Positions 49,750-58,650 of a DNA stretch of 64,000 nt are shown piece after piece. The position numbers and the translations under genes are program-made. Below the pieces are notes generated by a model that saw only the letters and a list, made by a program, of their open reading frames with translations, did no database searches and was not told the DNA's origin. The first letter of the stretch is position 1. Every line of letters begins with the position of its first letter. The DNA comes from Streptomyces sp. NBC_01775 (GTDB lineage: Bacteria; Actinomycetota; Actinomycetes; Streptomycetales; Streptomycetaceae): positions 5,146,001 to 5,210,000 of the forward strand of contig NZ_CP109104.1 in assembly GCF_035917675.1 (NCBI RefSeq). Direction: 5' to 3'.

Positions 49750-51804
49750 ATGAGCACCGCCCGCCCCACCGGCACCCCGCACAGGCCGTCTCATGGCGAC
49801 CGCACCCACGCCGTCCGCGTACTGCGGCACGTATGGGTCCCGCTCAAGGACGGGACCAGGCTCGCCGCGCGGGTGTGGCTGCCCGCTGACGCCGAGGGGC
49901 CCGTGCCCGCCGTCCTGGAGTACATCCCGTACCGCAAGAACGACGGGACCGCGCCCCGCGACGCCACGCTGCACGGACAGTTCGCGCAGGCCGGGTACGC
50001 CGCCGTGCGAGTCGACTGCCGGGGCAGCGGCGACTCCGACGGCGTGATGCTCGACGAGTACCACCAGACCGAGCTGGACGACGCGCTTGAGGTCCTCGCC
50101 TGGATCGAGCGGCAGGAGTGGGCGGACGGCCAGGTCGCGATCATCGGCAAGTCCTGGGGCGGCTTCAACGGGCTCCAGATCGCCGCGCTCCAGCCCCCGC
50201 AGCTGCGCTGCGTCGTCACCGTCTGTTCCACCGACGACCGCTACGCCGACGACGTGCACTACGCGGGCGGCTCCCTGCTCGCCTCCGAGATGCTGCCGTG
50301 GGCCGCGACGATGCTCGCCTACAACGCCCGCCCCCACGACCCCGCCGTACTCGGCGACGCCTGGCGCGCCGAGTGGCTGGACCGGCTCGACAAGACCGTG
50401 CCGTACGCCGAGGAGTGGCTCACCCACCAGCGGCGCGACGCCTACTGGCGGCACGGCTCGGTGTGCGAGGACTACTCCGCGATCAAGGTGCCCGTCTACG
50501 CGGTCGGCGGCTGGCTGGACCCCTACCGGGGCGCGGTCTTCCGCCTCATGGAACACCTCGACCCGGCGACGGCACCGGTCAAGGCCATGGTCGGACCCTG
50601 GGCGCACACCTACCCCCACCAGGCGGAGCCCGGCCCGGCGATGGACTTCCAGGGCGAGTGCGTGCGCTGGTTCGACCACTGGATGCGCGGCGCCGACAAC
50701 GGGATCATGGACGAGCCCCGGCTGCATGCCTGGATACCCGAGTCCACCCCGGTGGGCAGCGACCGCGAGATACGCCCCGGACGCTGGACAGCCGAGCCCT
50801 CCTGGCCCGCGCCCGGTGTGACGGCGCGCCGTATCCCCCTCGCCGAGCTGGGCGGAGGGGAGGGGACGGCGCTGCTGCGCTCGCCACTGCCCCTCGGCGC
50901 GGCCTCCGGCGACTTCCTCAAGTTCGGCGACATATCCGGGCAGTACGGTGATCAGGCCGCCGACGACGGCCGCTCCCACACCTTCACCGGGCCGGTGCTG
51001 GAGGAGACCACCGAGATCCTCGGTGTCCCCGAGGTCAGCCTCCGCGTCACCAGCGACCGGCCGCAGGCGCAGCTCGCGGTGCGGCTGTGCGAGGTCTTCC
51101 CCGACGGCTCCGCCAAGCTGGTCACCACCGGACTGCTCAACCTCACCCACCGCGACGGACACGCCGAGCCCGAGCCGCTGGAGCCGGGCCGCGCCTATGA
51201 GGTGAGCGTGCCGCTGTTCGCCATCGGTCACGCCTTCGGCGCCGGCAACCGGATCCGGGTCGCCGTCTCCGCCTCGCTGTGGCCCTGGGCCTGGCCGTCC
51301 CCCGAAAAGGTGACGGTCGAACTCGACGCCTCGTACGGCGAGCTGACGCTCCCGGTGCGCGCCCCGCGCCCCGCCGAGGAGGCCGCGCTGCGCCCGTACG
51401 ACCCACCACGCGAAGGCCCACCGCACAGCATCGAGCTGACGGGGATCCCCGGGGACCGCACGGTGACCCTCGACCTGGAGACCGGCGAGCAGACCGTCAC
51501 CACCACCCCCGCCGACGGCACCATGGTCGACCACGCCGACGGGCTGACCCGCACCGGAAGCGACCTCAACCGTTTCCGCCTCACCGAGGGCGACCCCCTC
51601 TCGGCGGTCGTCGAGTGCGAGCGCGACGAGGCGATCAGCAGGGGCGAGTGGGCCACCCGCGTGCACACCCGCTCCCGGATGACGGCGGACGCCACCGACT
51701 TCCTCGTGGTCAACACCCTGACCGCGTATGAGGGCAGCGGCGCCGACGAGCGGCAGGTCTTCGCGCGCACGTGGACCTTCTCCGTCTCCCGGGACCAGGT
51801 GTGA
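49750..51804 (+). CDS. CocE/NonD-family (S15) serine hydrolase
   Basis: This 684-residue cytoplasmic hydrolase combines an alpha/beta catalytic domain with a C-terminal jelly roll (~400-680) like X-Pro dipeptidyl peptidases and cocaine esterase. Catalytic Ser is in IIGKSWGGFNG, Asp in VGGWLDPYRGA and His in GPWAHTYPHQ. The C-terminal half has VRVAVSASLWPWAWPSPEKVTVELD. Its TGA stop overlaps the GTG start of the osmoprotectant-binding protein (GTGA), so translation is coupled. It may act on a peptide or ester derived from the imported solute. Confidence 0.92.
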   Translation: MSTARPTGTPHRPSHGDRTHAVRVLRHVWVPLKDGTRLAARVWLPADAEGPVPAVLEYIPYRKNDGTAPRDATLHGQFAQAGYAAVRVDCRGSGDSDGVMLDEYHQTELDDALEVLAWIERQEWADGQVAIIGKSWGGFNGLQIAALQPPQLRCVVTVCSTDDRYADDVHYAGGSLLASEMLPWAATMLAYNARPHDPAVLGDAWRAEWLDRLDKTVPYAEEWLTHQRRDAYWRHGSVCEDYSAIKVPVYAVGGWLDPYRGAVFRLMEHLDPATAPVKAMVGPWAHTYPHQAEPGPAMDFQGECVRWFDHWMRGADNGIMDEPRLHAWIPESTPVGSDREIRPGRWTAEPSWPAPGVTARRIPLAELGGGEGTALLRSPLPLGAASGDFLKFGDISGQYGDQAADDGRSHTFTGPVLEETTEILGVPEVSLRVTSDRPQAQLAVRLCEVFPDGSAKLVTTGLLNLTHRDGHAEPEPLEPGRAYEVSVPLFAIGHAFGAGNRIRVAVSASLWPWAWPSPEKVTVELDASYGELTLPVRAPRPAEEAALRPYDPPREGPPHSIELTGIPGDRTVTLDLETGEQTVTTTPADGTMVDHADGLTRTGSDLNRFRLTEGDPLSAVVECERDEAISRGEWATRVHTRSRMTADATDFLVVNTLTAYEGSGADERQVFARTWTFSVSRDQV

Positions 51805-52742
51805 GGCCGCCGCAGCCCCGGTTGTGGGGCTACCGCTCCCGGGGGTACGGCGTGGCCGTGGGGCTGCTGGTCCTGGGCCTGCTCCTGGCCCTCACCAGCT
51901 GCGGGCGGGCCGCCGCGACGGCGACCGGCGGCAGACCCACCGTCGTCATCGGCGCCAAGCAGTTCACCGAGCAGTGGATCATCGGCGAGATGTACAAGCA
52001 GGCCCTCACCAAGGCCGGCTACGACGTCGAGCTGAAGTCCAACATCGGCTCCACCAACATCATCGACGGCGCCCTCACCTCGGGCCAGATCGACCTGTAT
52101 CCCGAGTACACCGGCGTCATTCTCCAGTCGCTCGCCCGGGACAACTCCATTCCGCACTCGGCGCAGGAGACCTTCCGCAAGGCGAAGGCGTTCCAGAAGA
52201 CCCGCGGGCTGACGATGCTCGAGCCCACGCCCTTCCAGAACAAGAACGCCGTCGCCGTGAAGCCCGCGTTCGCCAAGAAGCACGGTCTGAAGACCATCGG
52301 CGACCTCAAGAAGGCGGGACACTTCCGCTTCGCCGAATACCCCGACAACATCGCGGGCGCCTTCGGCTACGGCGAGATGGCGAAGACGTACGGCCTCAAG
52401 AACTCCAAGGTCAAGTCCCTCAACATCGGCCTTCAGTACAAGGCCCTCGACAACGGGGACGTGGAGGCGGCCGACGTCTTCACCACCGACCCGCAGCTCG
52501 CCAAGGGCGACTACACGATCCTCAAGGACGACAAGAACTTCTACGGCTTCCAGAACGTCGCCCCCGTCGTGCACAAGGACGTACTCAAGGAGCAGGGCCC
52601 CGCATTCGCGAAGACGCTGAACAAGGTCGACGCCCTGCTGACGGAAAAGGCCGTACGGGACCTCAACCGCGCCGTCGACACCGTCCGGCTCACCCCCAGC
52701 GAGGTCGCCGAACGATTCCTGAAGGCCAACGACTTGCTCTGA
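51801..52742 (+). CDS. Osmoprotectant/glycine betaine-binding lipoprotein (OpuAC/OsmF type)
   Basis: This 313-residue substrate-binding protein has a lipoprotein signal with lipobox LTSCG near residues 32-36. The type-II betaine/choline-binding fold follows: VVIGAKQFTEQWIIGEMYKQALTKAGYDVELKSNIGSTNIIDGALTSGQIDLYPEYTG. The Tyr-rich YPEYTG segment forms part of the cage for the quaternary amine. GTG at 51801 overlaps the preceding stop codon. It heads an ABC importer with the three genes that follow. Confidence 0.92.
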   Translation: MRPPQPRLWGYRSRGYGVAVGLLVLGLLLALTSCGRAAATATGGRPTVVIGAKQFTEQWIIGEMYKQALTKAGYDVELKSNIGSTNIIDGALTSGQIDLYPEYTGVILQSLARDNSIPHSAQETFRKAKAFQKTRGLTMLEPTPFQNKNAVAVKPAFAKKHGLKTIGDLKKAGHFRFAEYPDNIAGAFGYGEMAKTYGLKNSKVKSLNIGLQYKALDNGDVEAADVFTTDPQLAKGDYTILKDDKNFYGFQNVAPVVHKDVLKEQGPAFAKTLNKVDALLTEKAVRDLNRAVDTVRLTPSEVAERFLKANDLL

Positions 52743-52775
52743 GCCGCGGACGCGCCGGCCCCCCGCCATAAGCCG

Positions 52776-52876
52776 GCCTGGCCCCGCCAGAACTCGCCTG
52801 GCCCCGCCAGAACCTCGCCCGGCCCCGTCAGAACCTCGCCCGGCCCCGTCAGAACCTCGCCTGGTCCCCGTTAGAA
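52776..52876. repeat. 21-bp tandem repeat between importer genes, about five copies
   Basis: Units close to GCCCGGCCCCGTCAGAACCT occur at 52776-52795, 52796-52816, 52817-52837, 52838-52858 and, degenerate, from 52859. They occupy most of the gap just before the ATPase gene's ribosome site. Confidence 0.85.
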
Positions 52877-52887
52877 GAAGGCACCCC

Positions 52888-54012
52888 ATGAGTTCGGAAA
52901 GTACGCAAGCCCCCGACCGCAAGCCCCCTGCTGCGGCCCACAAGTCCCCTGCCGCAGTCCGTAAGCCCTCTGCCGCGGCGCAGGACATCGTCTTCGACCA
53001 CGTCGTCAAGACCTACCCCAACTCCACCACCCCCGCCGTCGACGACCTGTCGCTCACGGTCCCCGCGGGCGAGATCTGTGTGCTGCTCGGCCCCTCCGGC
53101 AGCGGCAAGACGACCGCGCTGATGATGGTCAACCGGCTTGCCGAGCTGACCGGTGGCGACATCCGCATCGGTGAGCGCTCGATCATGGACCACGACCCGA
53201 TCAAGCTGCGCCGCTCCATCGGCTACGTCATCCAGCAGACCGGGCTGTTCCCGCACCTGACCATCGCCGACAACATCGCGACCGTCCCCAAGGTCCTCGG
53301 CTGGGACAAGAAGCGGGTCAAGGAGCGGGTCTCCGACCTGCTGGAACTGGTCGGCCTGCCACCCGGCGAGTACGGCAAGCGCTACCCCTCCCAGCTGTCC
53401 GGCGGCCAGCGCCAGCGCGTCGGCATCGCCCGAGCCCTGGCCGCCGACCCTCCCGTGATGCTGATGGACGAGCCCTTCGGCGCGCTCGACCCGATCACCC
53501 GCGAACATGTGCAGGACGAGTTCCTGGCGCTGCACGAACGCATCCGCAAGACCGTGATCTTCGTCAGCCACGACATCGACGAGGCCGTGAAGATGGGCGA
53601 CCGGATCGCCATCTTCCGCGAGGGCGGCAAGCTCGCCCAGTACGACACCCCGCGCACCCTCCTCAAGGAGCCGGCGGACGCTTTCGTCGCCCGCTTCGTG
53701 GGTGCCGATCGGGGTCTGAAGCGGCTGACGCTCACCAAGCTCGCCGACCTCGACCTCGACCCCGCCCCCACGGACCAGGACACCGCACAGCTCCCGGCCC
53801 TCACCGCCGACGCCAGCCTGCGCGCCGCGCTCTCCCTCATGGTGGCCGAGGGCACCGACGCCGTCCGCGTCACCGGGCCGGAGGCCGCGGGCGAGAACAA
53901 GGGGAAGGCCGAGGGGAAGGCTGAGGGGGAGGCCGAGGGGAAGGCTGAGGGGGAGGCCGAAGTGCTGGGCCTCGCGACCCTCGACGCCGTGCGGAAGGCG
54001 GGCGCGGCGTGA
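52888..54012 (+). CDS. Osmoprotectant ABC importer ATP-binding protein (OpuCA/ProV type)
   Basis: This 374-residue ATPase powers the importer. Walker A is GPSGSGKTTALMMVNRL, the signature [15 protein letters not shown], Walker B VMLMDEPFGALD and the H-loop FVSHDIDEAVKMG. The C-terminal region (~270-374) looks like a CBS-type osmosensor that is interrupted by an Ala/Glu/Gly/Lys tandem-repeat insert at about residues 331-355. The first 30 residues are a Lys/Pro/Ala tail. Its stop overlaps the next gene's start. Confidence 0.93.
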   Translation: MSSESTQAPDRKPPAAAHKSPAAVRKPSAAAQDIVFDHVVKTYPNSTTPAVDDLSLTVPAGEICVLLGPSGSGKTTALMMVNRLAELTGGDIRIGERSIMDHDPIKLRRSIGYVIQQTGLFPHLTIADNIATVPKVLGWDKKRVKERVSDLLELVGLPPGEYGKRYPSQLSGGQRQRVGIARALAADPPVMLMDEPFGALDPITREHVQDEFLALHERIRKTVIFVSHDIDEAVKMGDRIAIFREGGKLAQYDTPRTLLKEPADAFVARFVGADRGLKRLTLTKLADLDLDPAPTDQDTAQLPALTADASLRAALSLMVAEGTDAVRVTGPEAAGENKGKAEGKAEGEAEGKAEGEAEVLGLATLDAVRKAGAA

Positions 54013-54719
54013 GCGCGGAACCCGTCATCCCCGACTTCGGGGACCCCAGCGCCTGCGTGGCCGGCGACGCGACCTTCTGCACCGACTGGTTCACCGGGCA
54101 CTGGTCCAACCTCTTTTGGCCCGCGCTGCTCCAGCACCTCCAACTGACCCTGATCGCCGTCGTCCTCGGCTTCGTCCTCGCCGTCGCCGCCGCGATCCTG
54201 TGCCACTTCCACGGCTGGCTGGCCGCGCCGCTCTCCGCGGTGACCTCCTTCCTCTACACGGTGCCGCCGCTGGCGCTCTTCCAGCTGCTGGTCCCGGTGA
54301 CCGGCTTCTCCGTCCTCACCGTCGAGACGGCCCTCGTCCTCTACAGCCTCTATCTGCTGTTCACCACCATCCTCACCGGCCTGCGCGAGGTCCCCCAGGA
54401 CGCGGTGCGTGCCGCGCGCGGCATGGGGCTGACCCGGCTCCAGATCCTCTTCAAGGTCGAACTCCGGCTCGCCGTGCCCTCGTTGATCGCCGGCCTCCGG
54501 GTGGCCACGGTCATGACCATCGGCATCGTCGCCATCGCCGCCTACGTCGTCGACCAGGGACTGGGCTCGCTGATCCTCAAGGCGCTCCAGTCGCCCTTCA
54601 ACACCCAGTTCATCGGCGCCGGCGCGCTGGCCGTCGTGCTGGCGCTGGTGGCCGACGGCGTGCTCGTCCTCGCCGGGCGGCTGCTCACACCGTGGGCGCG
54701 GACGAGGAGGGCCGCATAA
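54009..54719 (+). CDS. Osmoprotectant ABC importer permease 1
   Basis: This 236-residue inner-membrane subunit has about five helices and the EAA loop REVPQDAVRAARGMGLTRLQILFKVELRLAVPSLIAGLR that docks on the ATPase. It belongs to the OpuCB/ProW group. GTG at 54009 overlaps the TGA of the ATPase gene (GTGA), so the two are translated together. Confidence 0.93.
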   Translation: MSAEPVIPDFGDPSACVAGDATFCTDWFTGHWSNLFWPALLQHLQLTLIAVVLGFVLAVAAAILCHFHGWLAAPLSAVTSFLYTVPPLALFQLLVPVTGFSVLTVETALVLYSLYLLFTTILTGLREVPQDAVRAARGMGLTRLQILFKVELRLAVPSLIAGLRVATVMTIGIVAIAAYVVDQGLGSLILKALQSPFNTQFIGAGALAVVLALVADGVLVLAGRLLTPWARTRRAA

Positions 54720-54722
54720 GCC

Positions 54723-55376
54723 ATGTCCACCTTTCTCGGGTCCTTCACCTTCATGGGAGACCAGCTCTCCCTGCTCCTGGACAAGACCGGCCAGCACCTG
54801 TGGATGTGCGCGGTCGTCATCGCCGTCTCGCTCGTCGTCGCCGTTCCGCTCGGGCTGTGGCTGGGTCACCTGCACAAGGGCGAGTTCCTGACCACGAGCA
54901 TCTCCAACATCGGCCGAGCGCTGCCGAACCTCGCGGTCATCGCGATCGGTCTCGGCATCTTCGGACTCACCTTCACCAACATCGCCATCGCCCTCCTCAT
55001 CACGGCGATCCCCCCGATCCTCAGCCAGGCATATCTGGCCGTCGACCAGGTCGACCCCGACATGGTGCGCTCCGCGCGCGGCATGGGACTCACCCCCACC
55101 CAGGTCCTGTTCAAGGTGGAGCTGCCGCTGGCCCTGCCGCTGCTGTTCTCCGGCATCCGGATCGCGGTGGTCTACGTCATCTCCAGCGCGACCCTCGCCA
55201 CCGTCGCCGGGGGCGGCGGCCTCGGCGACATCGTCCTGGGCCAGGCCACCTACGGCCTGGAGGGCGTCATCGCCGCCGCGCTGTGGGTGGCGGCGCTCGC
55301 CCTCGCCGCCGACGGGCTGCTGGCCCTGCTCCAGCGTGTGCTCGTCCCGAAGGGCCTGCGCGTCAGCCGGGGCTGA
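54723..55376 (+). CDS. Osmoprotectant ABC importer permease 2
   Basis: This 217-residue partner permease has the EAA loop DQVDPDMVRSARGMGLTPTQVLFKVELPLALPLLFSGIR and the terminal ATLATVAGGGGLGDIVLGQ segment typical of this transporter class. It starts three bases after the first permease gene stops. Both are needed for the heterodimeric channel. It ends the operon. Confidence 0.93.
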   Translation: MSTFLGSFTFMGDQLSLLLDKTGQHLWMCAVVIAVSLVVAVPLGLWLGHLHKGEFLTTSISNIGRALPNLAVIAIGLGIFGLTFTNIAIALLITAIPPILSQAYLAVDQVDPDMVRSARGMGLTPTQVLFKVELPLALPLLFSGIRIAVVYVISSATLATVAGGGGLGDIVLGQATYGLEGVIAAALWVAALALAADGLLALLQRVLVPKGLRVSRG

Positions 55377-55442
55377 CGCCCCTCGCCGGGTCCGGCCCCG
55401 CGCTCGCCGGTCCGGCCCCGCCTTTGCGGGGGCGCCCGCCGC

Positions 55443-56666
55443 TCAGCCGTCCTTGCCGCACAGCGCGTGGTCGACCAGGCGGCGGGTCGCCGCGTTGAGC
55501 CGCACCTGGTCGGGGACGCCCCCGTCGCTGGTGACCGAGATCGCGACGGACCGGCGGCCGTCCTGGGTGACGCCCGTGCGGGTGTAGGAGCCGAAGCCGT
55601 CGCCCTCGTGGTGCCAGTAGCTGCCGCCGCACGAGAGCGGGGTCTCCCGCACCCCCAGGCCGTAACCGCCCTTCGGCCAGGCGGCGACGTCCTCCGGGTC
55701 GTCGGTGCGCTCCACCGTGTGCCGCATCTCCTTCAGCTGGGCCGGGGGAAGCAGCTTGCCGCCCATCAGCGCGCGGAAGAAGGTGTTCACGTCGCGCGTG
55801 GAGCTGATGACCCCGGAGTCGGCGGTGTGCTGGAGGCTGTGCTCCGTGGCATCGAGCGGCTTCCCGTCGGCCCCCGGCAGCGTGACCTTGGCGTGGGGGC
55901 CCGGCATGAACGGGTTGGCCCCGCCTATGGAGGTCTCCCGCAGCCCGAGGGGGGCTATGACGCGGTGCTCGACCTGCTCTCTCCACGGCAGCGTGCCCGC
56001 CTTCTCGATGATCATCTCAAGGAGCAGGTAGTTGGTGTTCGAGTAGGCCCATCTGGTCTTCCCGGCGCCGGGGGTGAACAGGGGCTTGTGCCGCATGGCC
56101 ACCGCCACGTAGTCCCGCGCCGGGGTGGTGTCGTGGCGGTACTTGTCGAAGTCCTTGAGCACTCCGCCCAGCTCGGGGTCGTCGACGTAGTCGAACAGCC
56201 CGCTCGTCTGCCGCAGCAGGTCGCGCACGGTCACCCGGGAGCCGTCGTTGCCGTGCCCCGATACGACGCCCGGCAGCCACTTCTCCACGGTGTCGTCCAG
56301 GGACAGCTTGTCCTCGGCGGCCAGTTGCAGTGCGACGACGGCCGTGAACGTCTTGGACGTGCTCGCCGCGCGGAACCGCGCGTCCCACGGCACCTTCTTT
56401 CCCGCCCCTGCCCTGGCCCGCACCGAACCGCCCCCGTCCTCCGCCTGGGCCAGCACCTTGACCTTGCCGCCGCCCGCCTTCCGCACGGCGGCCACGTCCT
56501 TGTCCAGGAGCGCGGAGCCGGGCTCCGCGCGCGTCGTGCCGCCGGAGTGCCCGGCCGCGCCCGCCTGCTGGGCCCCGGTGAGCCCCGTGAGCCCCGCGAT
56601 CCCGGCCAGCACGGCTGCCGTCGACACAGCCGCCGTCCCCCAGCGCACCCGTCGGTTACCGCCCAT
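55443..56666 (-). CDS. Secreted class C beta-lactamase-fold serine hydrolase (D-Ala-D-Ala carboxypeptidase/esterase)
   Basis: This 407-residue protein has a signal peptide (residues 1-38, cleavage near AGAAG). The penicillin-binding catalytic motifs are present: STSK in FRAASTSKTFTAVVALQL, YSN in RWAYSNTNYLLLEMII, and a terminal HEGDGFGSY in place of KTG. This pattern fits the serine beta-lactamase-like hydrolases such as the Streptomyces DD-peptidase R61. It should act in the cell wall. It converges on the permease gene with only 66 bp between. Confidence 0.9.
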   Translation of the reverse strand: MGGNRRVRWGTAAVSTAAVLAGIAGLTGLTGAQQAGAAGHSGGTTRAEPGSALLDKDVAAVRKAGGGKVKVLAQAEDGGGSVRARAGAGKKVPWDARFRAASTSKTFTAVVALQLAAEDKLSLDDTVEKWLPGVVSGHGNDGSRVTVRDLLRQTSGLFDYVDDPELGGVLKDFDKYRHDTTPARDYVAVAMRHKPLFTPGAGKTRWAYSNTNYLLLEMIIEKAGTLPWREQVEHRVIAPLGLRETSIGGANPFMPGPHAKVTLPGADGKPLDATEHSLQHTADSGVISSTRDVNTFFRALMGGKLLPPAQLKEMRHTVERTDDPEDVAAWPKGGYGLGVRETPLSCGGSYWHHEGDGFGSYTRTGVTQDGRRSVAISVTSDGGVPDQVRLNAATRRLVDHALCGKDG

Positions 56667-56795
56667 CGTGCATCCCCTCGTCCCCCCGGCCCGTGAGCAC
56701 GGATACCGGCTCCCGCCAGGCCCATCGCCTCGTCGTGCGACCAGCCAACCAGGCAGAACAGGTGCCGCACGAGGGCAGCAGTACGAGTCTGCGGA

Positions 56796-56811
56796 GTAGA
56801 CCTAGATCTAC
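56796..56811. promoter_or_regulatory. Palindromic element upstream of the serine hydrolase
   Basis: GTAGACCTAGATCTAC is a near-perfect palindrome 130 bp upstream of the hydrolase start, between it and the next gene. It could be an operator, but nothing links it to a regulator. Confidence 0.4.
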
Positions 56812-56843
56812 CTCGCGAGTGCGCCCACCGGCGCGGCGGCCGG

Positions 56844-57362
56844 TCAGGTGTCGCAGCCGACGCCGTCCCCGTCCCGGTCGAGATGCGGCCCGTACCCGGG
56901 ATCGCCCCGGTGCACGGGCGCGGCGTTCGCCGCGCGCGCCTCGGCACAGTTGCCGAAGGGGCCCGAAGCGGCACCCCCGTCGCCCCCGCCGTCGCCGCCG
57001 CCCCCGCCTCCGCGCGCGGGCTGTGCGGTGACGGTGGCGCGCACGGTCCTCGTGGCCTTCACCGTCTTGGTGGCCGTGACCGTCGGACCCGCTTTCGGCT
57101 TCGCTCTCGGCTTCGCTTCCGCGGCGGGCGAGGCGGCGGCTTCCGCCGTCTTCGTGGCCGTGACGGTGGCCGTGGGACGAGGCCCCGCGGCGCTCGCACC
57201 AGCACTGTCGTCGCCGGCCCCGATTCCCGCACCGATGAGGAGCGCGAGCGCCGCGCCCGGCAGCACGTAGCGCTTGCGCGCCCATCGTGGCGCGGGGCGT
57301 GACGGTACGGGATATGGCGGTATGGGCTGCGGTGACTGCGGCGGTATATATGGATTTGCCAT
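56844..57362 (-). CDS. Excalibur calcium-binding domain protein
   Basis: This 172-residue protein has a Pro-rich N-terminus, one membrane segment (VLPGAALALLIGAGIGAG, ~33-50), a Thr/Lys/Ala-rich stalk with repeated TVTATKTVKAT units, a Gly stretch, and a C-terminal excalibur domain (NCAEARAANAAPVHRGDPGY...LDRDGDGVGCDT). That DxDxDGxxC site binds calcium outside the cell. Such proteins are common in Streptomyces and usually wall-associated; the function is unknown. Confidence 0.85.
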   Translation of the reverse strand: MANPYIPPQSPQPIPPYPVPSRPAPRWARKRYVLPGAALALLIGAGIGAGDDSAGASAAGPRPTATVTATKTAEAAASPAAEAKPRAKPKAGPTVTATKTVKATRTVRATVTAQPARGGGGGGDGGGDGGAASGPFGNCAEARAANAAPVHRGDPGYGPHLDRDGDGVGCDT

Positions 57363-57570
57363 GACTCCCCCTGGGTTCAGGTGAGGTGACAGTAGTGTTC
57401 CGGGTGGTCCCGCACGAGAGGTTCGGTGCTAAGTGATGGTTCCGTGACCATTGGTCCGGGAACGCGCAGCAGGCGGAAGGGCTGCCGCCCCGCTCGTCCG
57501 CCCTCCGTCCTCCGTCCTCCCCAGTGACAACAACGGCGCGCCCGACCCAGTCGCGGTCGGACGCGCCATT

Positions 57571-57632
57571 CCCGTACGGGCTCGGGCTCGTACGGCTCGT
57601 ACGGCTCGTACGTCCCGTACGGCCTATACGGG
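57571..57632. repeat. CTCGTACGG tandem repeat after the siderophore-binding gene
   Basis: Three perfect 9-bp units with related flanking CCCGTACGG copies lie about 20 bp beyond the minus-strand stop. They can form CGTACG-centred hairpins and may serve as a terminator. Confidence 0.55.
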
Positions 57633-57652
57633 CCCCTACGTCGCCGGATCGG

Positions 57653-58621
57653 TCACTTCGCCAGATCCGCCTGCATCTCGTCGAGGATCTTTCCGGCCGC
57701 CGTGTAGCCGATGCCCTGGATCCACAGCTCGTCCTCGACGTGGAAGGCTTTGCCGTCCTTGACCGCCCGCATGTTCTTCCACAGCGGGCTCTTGACGGCC
57801 TTGTCCTCGCCGGACTTCTTCGGGTCTCCGAACGAGGTGTAGAAGACGGCGTCCGCGTCGCCCTTGTCCACCTGTTCGGGGCTGACCTCCAGCGCCAGGC
57901 CGCCGAACGCCTTCGCCTGCTTGACCACCGGGGGGCGGCCGAGTTTCACGTCGTCCAGCAGCGTCCCGATGTATGCCTTCTTGCCGTATATCCGGGTGTC
58001 CGCGCCCTGGGTGAAGCGGATGACGCTGGTCTGGAGGGACCTGGCCTTCTTCTCCCCGCCGAGTGCCTCGGTGACCTTCGCAGTGTGTGCGGTGTAGTCC
58101 GCGAGGACCTTCTTCGCCTCCGCCTTCTTTCCGAGCGCGTCCGCGTGCGCCTGGAAGTTCTCCTTCCAGGGGTATCCGGTCGTCTTCGTCATCACGGTCG
58201 GGGCGATCTGGGACAGCTCGTCGTAGCGGTCCGCGTCGCGGTCCTTGTTGGTGAGGATCAGATCGGGCTTGAGGGCGGCGATCTTCTCCATGTTGGGCTG
58301 GGCGACGGCGCCGACGTTCTCGACGCCCTTGAGCTCGTCCTTGGGCAGGTAGCTGAGGAACGGCTTGCCGGGCAGCGCCGTCGTCGCGCCGACCGGTTTG
58401 ATGCCCAGGGTCACCACCGAGTCCAGCTCGGCGGTGTCGAGGACGACGACGCGCTTCGGCTTGTCGGGCACCTTCACCGGGCCGTTGACGGTCTTGACGG
58501 TGTGGGTGGCGCCCCCGCCCTTGTCCGAGCCGGAGTCCGCGTCGGAACCGCACGCGGACAGTGCGAGCGCCGAGGCGAGAACGACGGCCGTGCCCACGGC
58601 CGATCTGCCGACCACCTTCAT
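57653..58621 (-). CDS. Iron-siderophore-binding lipoprotein (FepB/FhuD type)
   Basis: This 322-residue substrate-binding protein has a lipoprotein signal (MKVVGRSAVGTAVVLASALA, lipobox ALSACG) and a helical-backbone class III fold: KPKRVVVLDTAELDSVVTLGIKPVG and AALKPDLILTNKDRD. ATG 58621 has AAGGAG eight bases upstream, which beats ATG 58636. It ends the operon of two permeases and an ATPase, 29 bp after the ATPase gene, and should pick up a ferric siderophore. Confidence 0.93.
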   Translation of the reverse strand: MKVVGRSAVGTAVVLASALALSACGSDADSGSDKGGGATHTVKTVNGPVKVPDKPKRVVVLDTAELDSVVTLGIKPVGATTALPGKPFLSYLPKDELKGVENVGAVAQPNMEKIAALKPDLILTNKDRDADRYDELSQIAPTVMTKTTGYPWKENFQAHADALGKKAEAKKVLADYTAHTAKVTEALGGEKKARSLQTSVIRFTQGADTRIYGKKAYIGTLLDDVKLGRPPVVKQAKAFGGLALEVSPEQVDKGDADAVFYTSFGDPKKSGEDKAVKSPLWKNMRAVKDGKAFHVEDELWIQGIGYTAAGKILDEMQADLAK

Positions 58622-58650
58622 ACCCTGCTCCTTCATCCGGTCCCCCTGTG

